A stretch of DNA of 64,000 nucleotides from Scatophagus argus. Its lineage: Eukaryota; Chordata; Actinopteri; Scatophagidae. Location: positions 20,886,330 through 20,950,329 of the forward strand of contig NC_058497.1 of NCBI RefSeq assembly GCF_020382885.2, in the 5' to 3' direction. Within the stretch, counting starts at the first letter, position 1. Each line of letters opens with the position of its first letter. Shown here piece after piece: positions 23,857-34,117 of this stretch. The notes below the pieces were generated by a model, which had not been told where the DNA came from, did no database searches, and worked only from the letters and a program-made list of their open reading frames with translations. Both the position numbers and the translations under genes were made by a program.

Positions 23857-25019
23857 TACTGCATTTCCACAAGAAAAAAAACAAAGAAAATCTGGCTTTA
23901 TTTTATTAATTCAATCTAATTTAATTTATTAAAAACCACAGAAATAAATGAGCATGAGATATTAACTGATACTGTATGTGTGACAGTCTGGAGGTGGGAA
24001 ATGCAATTTTACTATCATGACTGTACAGAAAAGTCACTGTATGAAGAAAAATAACCAGGTAAGGTTCTGCAGGTAAAATCAGAACAAGAGACAACAACAG
24101 AAACTCACTAAGTCACATGGATTATCCGTTAAATCCCCACCAACATTTGCTCACATCTTGATGTGTATTATCTCTGGACTTCATGTTGCAAAAAGGGCCA
24201 TGACCTTTTAATCTTAGCCTAAAGTAAAACACAATACTTAATAAACAGATCTCTGTTTTGAATAAGGTTTTGGAAAATACAGACTATTGGAGGAATGTGC
24301 ACAGTCGAGGTCAGAAAGGTGAAAGTATTGCTTTATTTCAGATTGCAAAGCCTGCTGAGGCCACAGGATGACCTTTCATCAAGAGATCATATTGAGATTT
24401 TGTCGGAAAGAATGAACAAACAATAACATAAAAACAAACAGCTGTTAACTACAGATTCTGAATAGATATAAACAAAAAAATGAACATTTTAGGACCAAAC
24501 TTACAGTCTTATCCAAATGTGTGTACAATATTCTATACACAAGTAAAGAGTTGTATTTTTGTTCTGTAGAGAGAAACAGCACTGACAGCTTATTCAGACT
24601 TATACAGAATAATAAGCTGTTTACAATGAATATACTACACGAAATATCTGAATATTAAAATAATCCCTGCATTTCAGCGAAAACAAACACATGAACACGG
24701 TCTAATTGCATGCTCACATTCATTATTACAGCAATAGAGTGATTTTAGTGATTTTCATGAACACGACTGCCAGAGAAGTTGTTACTGTGGAAACAGCAGA
24801 CCTGAGACAACAGTAGATTAGCAGCCAATCTTGCATTTTCTCACTTGTTTGTTTTAGTTTTCAAAAAAATTCACTTACTTAAGCGTATATAAAGTTAATG
24901 TTTCAATTGAAACCGACTTCTGTGTTTAAAAATCTTTGTATTCCAGGCAGAGACAGATTCAGAACAGGTGTGACAAGTGAAAACAACTTACACACAGCAT
25001 GAACAGATGACAGAAAATA
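23857..25019. other. Intergenic, OR downstream flank
   Basis: Duplicated at 27668-28798 with scattered substitutions and small indels. No gene found. The equal 3' flanks of the two OR genes belong to the tandem duplication. Confidence 0.7.
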
Positions 25020-25955
25020 TTATGTTGGAGTCAATTTTCTTCTCAGTACGTGAATAATTCTGTTGCGTAATGACTTTGTTTGCATTCCATAAATGACTGG
25101 ATTTAAATTAGCAGGGACTACATGAAACAAAATGTATGCAATCTTCCTTAAATCCGGGTAATCTGGGAAACGATGCAATATGATTGTTAAAAACCCCGAC
25201 CAGAGCATGATGAGGTAAAGAACAAGATGGCTTGCACACGTCTGTAGAGCTTTGTTATTCAGCTCTCTGTTCTTCTTTATCCAGCAGATGAGAGCTATTC
25301 GGAAATAAGTGACGGCTATGCTTCCCATAGAGCAACTGAACAGCAGCACAGTGAAAAAGAGTCCATAGATGTTGTTGATGGACACATCCTCACAGGAAAG
25401 CTTGAACAGAGACGCGTTGTCACAGTAAGCATTTAGTATGACTGATCTGCACCGAGACAACCTCACTGTGAGCCCTATGAGAACAGACACGAGCAGCACC
25501 GACAGCCCCCACGCACCTGCTGACAGCCCGATCACAGTTTTAGTGGTCATTACTGAGCTGTACTTTAAGGGGTGACATATCGCCACATATCTGTCAATTG
25601 CCATTATGATGAGAATCATGTGCGAAGCCGATCCAAACGTGTGGCTGTAAAAGGCCTGAACCACACACTGGCTGTAGGTGATGAACCGCTCGGTTGAAAC
25701 GATGTGAGCCATCAGCTGAGGCAGAAGCACGGTGTTACCGATCACATCGTTGACGGACAGGTTGCAAAAAAGAATGTACATGGGCTGGTGCAGACTCTTC
25801 TCGGTGATGATAAGGAGGAGTACTCCAAAGTTAGAGAAAAGCAGGCAAAAGTAAACAAACAGCAGTAAGAAAAACAGCGGGTACATGAACTCTGGAGATA
25901 TGTCAAAGCCTTGGATCTCTATTATACCACCAGAAACTGTCATGTTGTTTTCCAT
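25020..25955 (-). CDS. Odorant receptor (duplicate A1)
   Basis: Intact intronless seven-transmembrane G-protein-coupled receptor of 311 residues, expected in the olfactory sensory neuron membrane. Visible OR marks: N-terminal sequon N4-M-T; MYILFCNLSVND in TM2; MAIDRYVAICHPLKYSSVMT at the end of TM3; ECL2 cysteines; KALQTCASHL before TM6; NPVIYGMQTKSL in TM7. The ATG is the only one that gives a normal N terminus. It differs from the copy at 28799-29734 in only seven residues, all in the last third. Subfamily is probably the fish delta-like group by its general look, but this was not tested. Ligand unknown. Confidence 0.95.
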   Translation of the reverse strand: MENNMTVSGGIIEIQGFDISPEFMYPLFFLLLFVYFCLLFSNFGVLLLIITEKSLHQPMYILFCNLSVNDVIGNTVLLPQLMAHIVSTERFITYSQCVVQAFYSHTFGSASHMILIIMAIDRYVAICHPLKYSSVMTTKTVIGLSAGAWGLSVLLVSVLIGLTVRLSRCRSVILNAYCDNASLFKLSCEDVSINNIYGLFFTVLLFSCSMGSIAVTYFRIALICWIKKNRELNNKALQTCASHLVLYLIMLWSGFLTIILHRFPDYPDLRKIAYILFHVVPANLNPVIYGMQTKSLRNRIIHVLRRKLTPT

Positions 25956-26211
25956 TCTGTTTCATTTGATGAAAAACATTAAACAGAAAAAATGTAGTAA
26001 AAAATAAAAAAAAATAAATCACGTTAAATTTTAAATGTGCACAATAACAGAACGCATGTAGTGAACAGTTCAGCTGGACCTGTTAACTGATTAAGTTCAG
26101 TATTCTTCTCCTGTAAGTACAAATGTTTCAATCATCTGAGCTCTTTTATCTTCAGCACAAGTGACATTTCACATTGATTCACTGCCCTCCCCATTAGAGA
26201 GCCAGCATTTC

Positions 26212-27323
26212 ATTGGCAAACTAGCCCGACATCCCCTCTGTCCCCTCCCACCCTCTGTCATGTATTCACATTTTCTCTCTTTCTTCCCACCTCAAAAGAG
26301 AAATTAAACAATCTCGCCTCATAGAAATTGTTTGAACTCATTTGGAAGAAGAAATCCAAAGATTTCATTTACGTGCCTCATGGGATAACAAGGTGGGGGA
26401 ATGCAGGACTCCAACACTAGATACAGGAAAATATTGTGTTTTTGGTTTCTTTCCTGCAAGAAAAATATTTGTGACTTGCCATAGAAGTTAATTAATAACA
26501 TTTACTTATGTCTAGAGAAAACACATCTGGTCCTCATCATGTTTCCTTAGTAAATGAATTTGCTGATGTGAATTCATTGTATGTTCTCGTCCGTAGTCAG
26601 CTGGAATAGGCTCCAGCCCCCCTGATGGATAAGCGGTATAGAAAATGGATGGATGGAGGTTAGTTGTATGTAAATGTCATTTCTAGGATTTCTAGGCTGC
26701 AAATGAAACCCATCTGGAAGAAAACATCAGATTTCATTAGTCCTGTTTAGAATATTTGGTTGTAGTGCGCTTCAGCTTCGCTGAAACGAGTGTTACAGCA
26801 GCAATTACCCCGAATTGTTTCACAGATGAAGAAAAAAAAAACATAAGAAACTTAGAAATATTATCCTGTTAGAAAGATTGTCCTTGTTAAGTCATAAACA
26901 GGAGTGAGAAAACAATTTAGGTCAGACTTCAGCCTTTCATTCTGGTGAAAATGGATCACCAGAATTTTCCTTACTTGGCTCTTGGGGCTTCCTGTATATG
27001 TCCCGTTGTTGACACTTATTTCTATAATTTTCACAGGATGAACGAAATCAAATTTTGACTGCATATTTATGGATACGGCAAGTGTGGGTAGATGCATACC
27101 TCAAATGGAATAAAGATGATTACGATGGACTCGATACCATCCGCATACCTAGTAGTTATGTATGGAGACCTGATATCGTCCTATATAACAAGTAGGTCGG
27201 ACTGGTATTGGGTTGATCATTCAGTTGTTTTCCCCCAGATGCCAAGTCTGTTTCCAAGTGGGCAAGAAAGTCATCCTGCAGTATATGGCTGGAATGTGTT
27301 TTGTTTATGAAGTTGGGGAGAAT
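26212..27323 (+). pseudogene. chrna10: chrna10 partial pseudogene
   Basis: Fragmented second copy of chrna10 from the tandem duplication. 26212-26580 equals intron sequence of the working gene; 27037-27191 is a copy of exon 3 with intact splice sites and, over 155 bases, one silent change that I could see; about 27237-27323 is a piece of exon 5 ([25 protein letters not shown] region) directly behind it, with substitutions and a frame break. Exons 1, 2 and 4, and with them the ligand-binding Cys-loop and channel segments, are missing. It cannot make a receptor. The break in exon 5 is occupied by the SINE palindrome. Confidence 0.9.
26590..26660 (+). repeat. SINE 3' fragment
   Basis: CCGTAGTCAGCTGGAATAGG through ATAAGCGGTATAGAAAATGG and a short ATGG tail: only the 3' end of the tRNA-derived SINE, in the damaged second unit. 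Confidence 0.75.
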
Positions 27324-27662
27324 GGGTGGCACGGTGGTGCAGTGGTTAGCACTGTCGCCTCATAGCAAGAGGGTTCCAGGTTCCAATCCCGGTCTGGCTT
27401 CTATGTGGAGTTTGCATGTTCTCCCTGTGCCAACACACAAAGACAGACAACCTCACACACACACCTAGGGGCAATACAGAGTAGCCAATAAACCTAATGT
27501 GCATGTTTTTGGTATTGTGGGAGGAAGCCGGAATACCTGGAGAAAACCCATGCAGGCACAGGGAGAACATGCAAACTCCACATAGAAGCCAGACCGGGAT
27601 TGGAACCTGGAACCCTCTTGCTATGAGGCGACAGTGCTAACCACTGCACCACTGTGCCGCCC
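27324..27662. repeat. SINE palindrome (head-to-head inverted SINE copies)
   Basis: The first 108 bp of the tRNA-derived SINE (27324-27431, plus) are repeated in reverse complement at 27555-27662 with about two mismatches, around a spacer of 123 bp that is itself SINE middle sequence in minus orientation. Both arms share private variants such as CCAATCCCGG in the B-box area, so one arm was copied from the other. Confidence 0.9.
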
Positions 27663-28798
27663 ATTCCGGGGGTGGGAAATGCAACTTTACTATCATGACT
27701 GTACAGAAAAGTCACTGTATGAAGAAAAATAACCAGGTAAGGTTCTGTAGCTAAAATCAGAACAAGAGACAACAACAGAAACTCACTGACTCACATGGAT
27801 TATCCATTAAATCCACACCAACATTTGCTCACATCTTGATGTGTATTATCTCTGGACTTCATGTTGCAAAAAGGGCCATGACCTTTTAATCTTAGCCTAA
27901 AGTAAAACACAATACTTAATAAACAGATCTCTGTTTTGAATCAGGTTTTGGAAAATACAGACTATTGGAGGAATGTGCACAGTCGAGGTCAGAAAGGTGG
28001 AAGTGTTGCTTTATTTCAGACTGCAAAGCCTGCTGAGGCCACAGGATGACCTTTCATCAAGAGATCATATTGAGATTTTGTCGGAAAGAATGAACAAACA
28101 ATAACATAAAAACAAACAGCTGTTAACTACAGATTCTGAATATATATAAACAAAAAAATGCACATTTTAGGACAAAACTTACAGTCTTATCCAAATGTGT
28201 GTACAATATTCTACACACAAGTAAAGAGTTGTATTTTTGTTCTGTAGAGAGAAACAGCACTGACAGCTTATTCAGACTTATACAGAATAATAAGCTGTTT
28301 ACAATAAATATACTACACAAAATATTTGAATGTTAAAATAATCCCTGCAATTCAGCGAAAACAAACACATGAACACGGTCTAATTGCATGCTCACATTCA
28401 TTATTACAGCAATAGAGTGATTTTAGTGATTTTCATGAACTTTGCGATCATCAACAGAGCACAAAAGCAGATCCTTGACTTTATAGTGTTTACGCACTAC
28501 ACGGCTGCCAGAGAAGTTGTTAATGTGGACACAGCAGACCTGAGACAACAACACAACATGTGTTATCAGTAGATTAACAGCCAATCTTGCATTTCCTCAC
28601 TTGTTTGCTTTAGTTTTCAAAAAAATTCACTTACTTAAGCGTATATAAAATTATCGTTTCAATTGAAACCGGCTTCTGTGTCTAAAAATCTTTGTATTCC
28701 AGACAGAGACAGATTCAGAACGGGTGTGACAAGTGAAAACAACTCCATATATGTTAGGTTCAGGCCTTACACACAGCATGAACAGATGACAGAAGATA

Positions 28799-29734
28799 TT
28801 ATGTTGGAGTCACTTTTCTTCTCAGTACGTGAATAATTCTGTTGTGTAATGACTTTGTTTGCATTCCATAAATGACTGGATTTAAATTAGCAGGGACTAC
28901 ATGAAACAAAATGGATGCAATCTTCCTTAAATCCGGGTAATCTGGGAAACGATGTAATATGATTGTGAAAATCCCCGACCAGAGCATGATGAGGTAAAGA
29001 ACAAGATGGCTTGCACACGTCTGTAGAGCTTTGTTATTCAGCTCTCTGTTCTTCTTTATCCAGCAGATGAGAGCTATTCGGAAATAAGTGACGCCTACGC
29101 TTCCCATAGAGCAACTGAACAGCAGCACAGTGAAAAAGAGTCCATAGATGTTGTTGATGGACACATCCTCACAGGAAAGCTTGAACAGAGACGCGTTGTC
29201 ACAGTAAGCATTTAGTATGACTGATCTGCACCGAGACAACCTCACTGTGAGCCCTATGAGAACAGACACGAGCAGCACCGACAGCCCCCACGCACCTGCT
29301 GACAGCCCGATCACAGTTTTAGTGGTCATTACTGAGCTGTACTTTAAGGGGTGACATATCGCCACATATCTGTCAATTGCCATTATGATGAGAATCATGT
29401 GCGAAGCCGATCCAAACGTGTGGCTGTAAAAGGCCTGAACCACACACTGGCTGTAGGTGATGAACCGCTCGGTTGAAACGATGTGAGCCATCAGCTGAGG
29501 CAGAAGCACGGTGTTACCGATCACATCGTTGACGGACAGGTTGCAAAAAAGAATGTACATGGGCTGGTGCAGACTCTTCTCGGTGATGATAAGGAGGAGT
29601 ACTCCAAAGTTAGAGAAAAGCAGGCAAAAGTAAACAAACAGCAGTAAGAAAAACAGCGGGTACATGAACTCTGGAGATATGTCAAAGCCTTGGATCTCTA
29701 TTATACCACCAGAAACTGTCATGTTGTTTTCCAT
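28799..29734 (-). CDS. Odorant receptor (duplicate A2)
   Basis: Intact 311-residue OR, product of the tandem duplication that also left the chrna10 fragments. Same motifs as A1: N4 sequon, MAIDRYVAICHPLKYSSVMT, KALQTCASHL, NPVIYGMQTKSL. It differs at the end of TM5, in TM6, before TM7 and at the tail (for example SVGVTYF against SIAVTYF, SGIFTIIL against SGFLTIIL, KVTPT against KLTPT). The N-terminal two thirds is identical to A1 at DNA level. Both copies are open, so both may be expressed. Confidence 0.95.
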   Translation of the reverse strand: MENNMTVSGGIIEIQGFDISPEFMYPLFFLLLFVYFCLLFSNFGVLLLIITEKSLHQPMYILFCNLSVNDVIGNTVLLPQLMAHIVSTERFITYSQCVVQAFYSHTFGSASHMILIIMAIDRYVAICHPLKYSSVMTTKTVIGLSAGAWGLSVLLVSVLIGLTVRLSRCRSVILNAYCDNASLFKLSCEDVSINNIYGLFFTVLLFSCSMGSVGVTYFRIALICWIKKNRELNNKALQTCASHLVLYLIMLWSGIFTIILHRFPDYPDLRKIASILFHVVPANLNPVIYGMQTKSLHNRIIHVLRRKVTPT

Positions 29735-30041
29735 TCTGTTTCATTTGATGAAAAACATAAAAAATGTAGTAAAAAATAAAAAAAAATAAATCACGTTAAA
29801 TTTTAAATATGCACAATAACAGAACGCATGTAGTGAACAGTTCAGCTGGATCTGTTAACCGATTATTTTCAGTATTCTTCTCCTGTAAGTACTAATGTTT
29901 CAATCATCTGAGCTCAAATGTGTTCTCTAACAGAAGGGACAGTCACATTGCAAGCATAAAGGTGCAGCATTTTCACTTTATATGCATTAAAGTGATGTGG
30001 ATGTTGATGTGGAAATAACACTGATCTGTTTGTTCTCCCAG

Positions 30042-30121
30042 ATGACAACACCTTGACTGTGGAGATGAAAATCCCGACTCAGCAGATAAATCTCGATCTC
30101 TTTTATCTTCAGCACGAGTGA
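30042..30121 (+). other. Orphan exon-like segment
   Basis: A good acceptor (TTTGTTCTCCCAG) is followed by 25 open codons starting D-D-N-T-L-T-V-E-M-K and ending H-E-stop. The first duplication unit keeps only the last part (about 26142-26165). I do not recognise the peptide; it may be a remnant terminal exon or chance. Confidence 0.25.
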
Positions 30122-30344
30122 CATTTCACATTGATTCACTGCCCTCCCCATTAGAGAGCCAGCATTTCATTAGCTACTTGAACTGTACATGTTCTCCATG
30201 TGTGAGCAAGGAAGTTTCATGTTAGACACATTTTGAAGAGTCCTGGACAAGTGAAGGATCAAAAAACCTCTGAGGTCAAAAGTCAGATCCCCCATTTTGG
30301 AGACTAAAGTCAGCCTATCCATAGACTAGTTATATAAAATATAT

Positions 30345-30510
30345 AACACTTCATCTGCACTTTACTGTTTTTGCTATTTATGTTATTTTTAATATATTCT
30401 CATAGTGACTGTGAATGTGACACGTTGCTATAAGAGAGAGGCAACCAAACGGAATTTCATTGCATTCTGTACAATAACAATAAAGCTTCTTTTTCTTCGT
30501 CTTCTCTCTT
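30345..30510 (+). repeat. Possible LINE 3' tail
   Basis: Sequence running to GGAATTTCATTGCATTCTGT and ACAATAACAATAAAGCTTC resembles a fish LINE 3' end. No coding part. Confidence 0.4.
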
Positions 30511-33178
30511 TGCCTCTTTCCAGTCATGCATATGACTCGTGTGTATGTGTGGCAGTTTTACTTTGAGTCAGTGTCCACCACAGCGTTATCACACAAGCAT
30601 TTTCAAAATAAGGGCAGCACTGAGGGAAAATTATATATGATGATTTGAATTGACTTTATTCACATTAAAAAGTTGAATCAGTGAAATAACCCAAATCTGA
30701 ACACAGACAATCATAATTTATATAGGACACAGAAATTTACACAAATGAAAACTTTATACTGTTTGGATGTGTACATACCACATAGGGGACCTTCATGATC
30801 AGAAAGAGTTACAGTGACACACACTCACACACACTGGGCCCTTAGGCCTTTCTTCAAAAACAAATGCTTACAATATAAACTTTAAAGCTCCTTAAAAGCC
30901 CAGTCAAAAAATGAATACTCGTCTCCATGCAATACAAAGGATTCACTTAAGGAAGCAAAAAAACATACAAACAAACAAAAAAACCCCAATAAAACAAAAC
31001 AAAAAACAAAACAAAGACAAAACACTGCAGTGGTTTCATGCTGAGCTGGGCAGGGTCTGTAACTGAAATTCACCCCATCTGAATGTGTTTTGGAAAAAAC
31101 CCATGCAAACAGCAAAAGAACATGTAAACTTTACCAAGAAAGATGCAGAGAGCAGGTTTGTACCCTGCACTTCTCTGTGAGGCGACAGCAGTATTCAATG
31201 AACCAAATTATTCTGATTGTTCAATTTTTGGACAGCAGAAGGACTACTGGAAGTAAATAGAGATTCAAATCAATTATCAAAGCAACTCACGGGTCCATCC
31301 TGACCATTTCTCTTGGGTGAGATGATTAGTTGTTCCTAATGTCCTAATGTCCTAACAGTCCTCTGTCCCTGTTCCCAAAGGCCTGTGACCACTTCACTTC
31401 CCTCTTTCAATTATTATCTTTCTTCTGGGACATACAGAAATGCCTGAGCAGCACAATTCCAACATATCATACATTTTTCTAATTGATAAAGCAATAGGAT
31501 AAATTAATTAAAACAAGCAAATTCATTATAAAACACAGTGGAAAGCCAAGACCATCTTGTGGTACTTTTACAACAACTGTGAACTTGATTTTTAAAAAAA
31601 AAAAAAAAAAAATGTTGTATATAATATATAATGACATATTTAATGATTAAAGCTAAAGAGTCAAATGTTTACAAGTTGTCATGGCACATGCCAGAGCCCA
31701 TCTTAGGTGTTATTAAACAGCAGTCTTCATTAGCAGAAAACAAGGAATCTCATTATCATCTGGAGGCTTTGCTCATTGTCCAGGGATTAATTACAACGTG
31801 AGACAGTTAATAACATGTCATCTAATTATATCTCCAAGGGACTCATTAATAAATGTGTTTTGACAGAGTACTGACACATCTAGCTGATGTAACTTTGCAG
31901 ATTTGTAGTATGTCTAGTTACATAATATTGTTGCAGTATCATGAATTTACTGGGCTAAATGTAATTTCCAGTATTCCTGTTGCTGTGTGATATCAGTAGG
32001 GCCTTTTCAAAGTAACAGTTTGAAGCACCACTCAGACCTTTGCTGCCTTGATGTAGGCCAAATGTGGCTTTGGATGTTATTAGAGTCCTCTTTTAAAACA
32101 ATGTCTGACTCTTTGGCTGGATTTCTAAATTTCAAACAGACACAATGTAGTTTTGACAGATTTGAAGTACTAAAGAATTATATAAAAAGTCCAGTTTCTT
32201 TTGATTGACTGGGCCACAGTGTATGGACCATGATGCATTCAGTAAATTTGGTAATTAAGAAAAACACAAACATGTTTACACCAGAAGTCCTGTTATTGAA
32301 AAGATTGAGGCCTAATTGTTAAGTCAAATAAAAGATAATCAAGTAAATAATCAACTAAGACTGACATTGACCTTCAAGCATTTCTCCAAGATTTAAAATT
32401 AAACCTAAACCTACATTCTGGTACTCCTTTGGATGGCATGTCCCACATAAATCATCAAAATACATCAAAACGGCATATTGTAAGAGAGATTTTGCTTCTT
32501 TTTTGTGTCTGGACTGAAGACATTTCGTCTTAAATAAGGCCAAGCATTTATCCACCCATTTGCTCTCTGTTTGAATACAGTTGGTTAATCAAATCAGCAA
32601 AGTCAGTGTCACATGGTGTAGGTGTTATAACACACTCATAATGTTATAATGAAGGTGATACATTATTCTCTTTTTGTTTTATCTGTGCATTTTAAACTGT
32701 TTGTCTATGTGTTTCTTTACATCTGTGGCCTGGTCCTGCAGTTACATGTTGTCATAATCTCATCTTGTTTGATCAATTCACTGGGAATTAATTGACTAAT
32801 TTGAGGGTAAATCTACAGTAAAGCCTTTAACACCATCACTAACTAACAACAATAATCCATAACTTTAGCTTTCCTTAAGCCTGATGTAACTGCAGTTTGA
32901 CTCCTTAGGTTTTTCCTTGTAGTGGGATTTCCGAACTTTATTGTCATAGTAATCCTGATATTTTTGCAAAGCCACTAACAATCCCAGAGGCAAAAGATGA
33001 CGTAACCAAGTTGTGCTTATGGCTATGGGAAAAAGAAATAAAGCAAGGAGGTCAGGGAAGCTCTCAACACTTTGTGCTTTGGTATTGACATGTTGTCTGG
33101 CTTGTGACTGCTTTAGACTTTTAATCATTTTCCAATAATGAAATTTCATTGCTGTTCTTCTCACTGATTTAAGTGCAA
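30511..33178. other. Intergenic, no gene seen
   Basis: AT-rich sequence with an 18-base A tract near 31592. Both strands were looked at; open frames are short and unlike known families. Confidence 0.6.
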
Positions 33179-34117
33179 ATGGAAAACTCTTCTTTCGGGT
33201 TCAGCTCCGAGTTAACCTTGGATCCTTTTGTCATTCCACCCGGAGGAAAGTATCCCATATTTTTTCTTGGTATTGTGATTTATGTTTTCAGCATATTTTG
33301 CAACATCATCTTGTTGACTTTGATCATTCTGAAGAAGAACCTTCACAAGCCCATGTATTTCATCCTGTTTAGTCTTCCCCTCAACGATCTGATTGGCATA
33401 ACTGCAATGCTACCAAAAGTACTTTCAGACATTGTTACAGAGACAAACAAGATTTACTATCCTCTCTGTGTTTTACAAGCATTCTTGCTTCACATGTACG
33501 GAGGTGGAATTTTGTTCATTCTCGCAGCAATGTCTTTTGATCGTTATACTGCCATCTGCATGCCGTTACGCTACAGCTCTATTATGACCCCCAGACTCAT
33601 TATCTGTATTATCTCTGTAGTTTGGGCTCTTGACTTTGTCTTGATTTTATTATTGTTCTCTTTACAGACCAGACTACCCAGGTGCAAATCTATTATTATG
33701 AATGTGTTCTGTGATAACCCATCACTACTGAAGCTCACATGTGGAAACACTATGGTCAATAATGTCATAGGTTTATTTAACACAGCCGTCATGCAAGTGT
33801 TAAGTGTGTCCATCCAGATGTTTTCCTATGTGAAGATACTGATCACGTGTGTGGTTTCAAAGAGGTCTGAAGCAAAGATTAAAGCTGTCAACACATGTGT
33901 TGCACAGTTGGTTATATTAGTCGTATTTGAGATTGCGGGAACTTTCACAATTTTATCTCACAGGTTCAAAAATGTCTCTGCTGACTTGCAAAAGATAATG
34001 GGCATGCTAATCTTTCTCGTACCTCCGCTTCTGAATCCAATCGTATACGGGCTGTATACAAGCGAAATACGAAACACTCTCCTAAGAGTCTTAAAAAGGA
34101 GAAGAGCGACCGTCTGA
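33179..34117 (+). CDS. Odorant receptor
   Basis: Intact intronless OR of 312 residues. I start it at the ATG at 33179, giving MENSSFGFSSE with a sequon at N3; the GTG two codons earlier is not needed. Motifs: MYFILFSLPLND (TM2), MSFDRYTAICMPLRYSSIMT (TM3 end), KAVNTCVAQL before TM6 (usual His replaced by Gln), NPIVYGLYTSEIR (TM7). A pyrimidine-rich stretch ending TTTAAG just before the start could be a splice acceptor for a leader exon. Same broad subfamily as the genes at 37121 and 41094. Confidence 0.93.
   Translation: MENSSFGFSSELTLDPFVIPPGGKYPIFFLGIVIYVFSIFCNIILLTLIILKKNLHKPMYFILFSLPLNDLIGITAMLPKVLSDIVTETNKIYYPLCVLQAFLLHMYGGGILFILAAMSFDRYTAICMPLRYSSIMTPRLIICIISVVWALDFVLILLLFSLQTRLPRCKSIIMNVFCDNPSLLKLTCGNTMVNNVIGLFNTAVMQVLSVSIQMFSYVKILITCVVSKRSEAKIKAVNTCVAQLVILVVFEIAGTFTILSHRFKNVSADLQKIMGMLIFLVPPLLNPIVYGLYTSEIRNTLLRVLKRRRATV

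Larger units (their letters stand above)
19107..26211. repeat. Tandem duplication, first unit (intact chrna10 part plus OR)
   Basis: Blocks of this unit recur in the same order in 26212-30177: 19107-19185, 19926-20460 (including exon 3), about 22304-22395 (exon 5 part), and 23990-26200 (including the OR gene). The second unit starts directly where the first ends, so the copies are tandem and in the same orientation. Non-coding blocks differ by a few percent. Confidence 0.85.
26212..30177. repeat. Tandem duplication, second unit (decayed chrna10 plus OR)
   Basis: Shorter copy of the unit at 19107-26211. Exons 2 and 4 and most of exon 5 of chrna10 are absent. It carries several segments lacking in the first unit, for example about 60 bp near 28440-28500 and about 188 bp at 29918-30105, which look like deletions from unit one. 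Confidence 0.85.

Noticed and set aside
30882-31115. 77-codon minus-strand frame rich in Phe and Cys
   Set aside because: Derived from A-rich low-complexity sequence on the other strand; looks hydrophobic by chance.
33173-33178. Upstream GTG start for the OR at 33179
   Set aside because: A normal ATG with an expected N terminus follows two codons later; GTG starts are not expected in ORs. The same holds for 37103.
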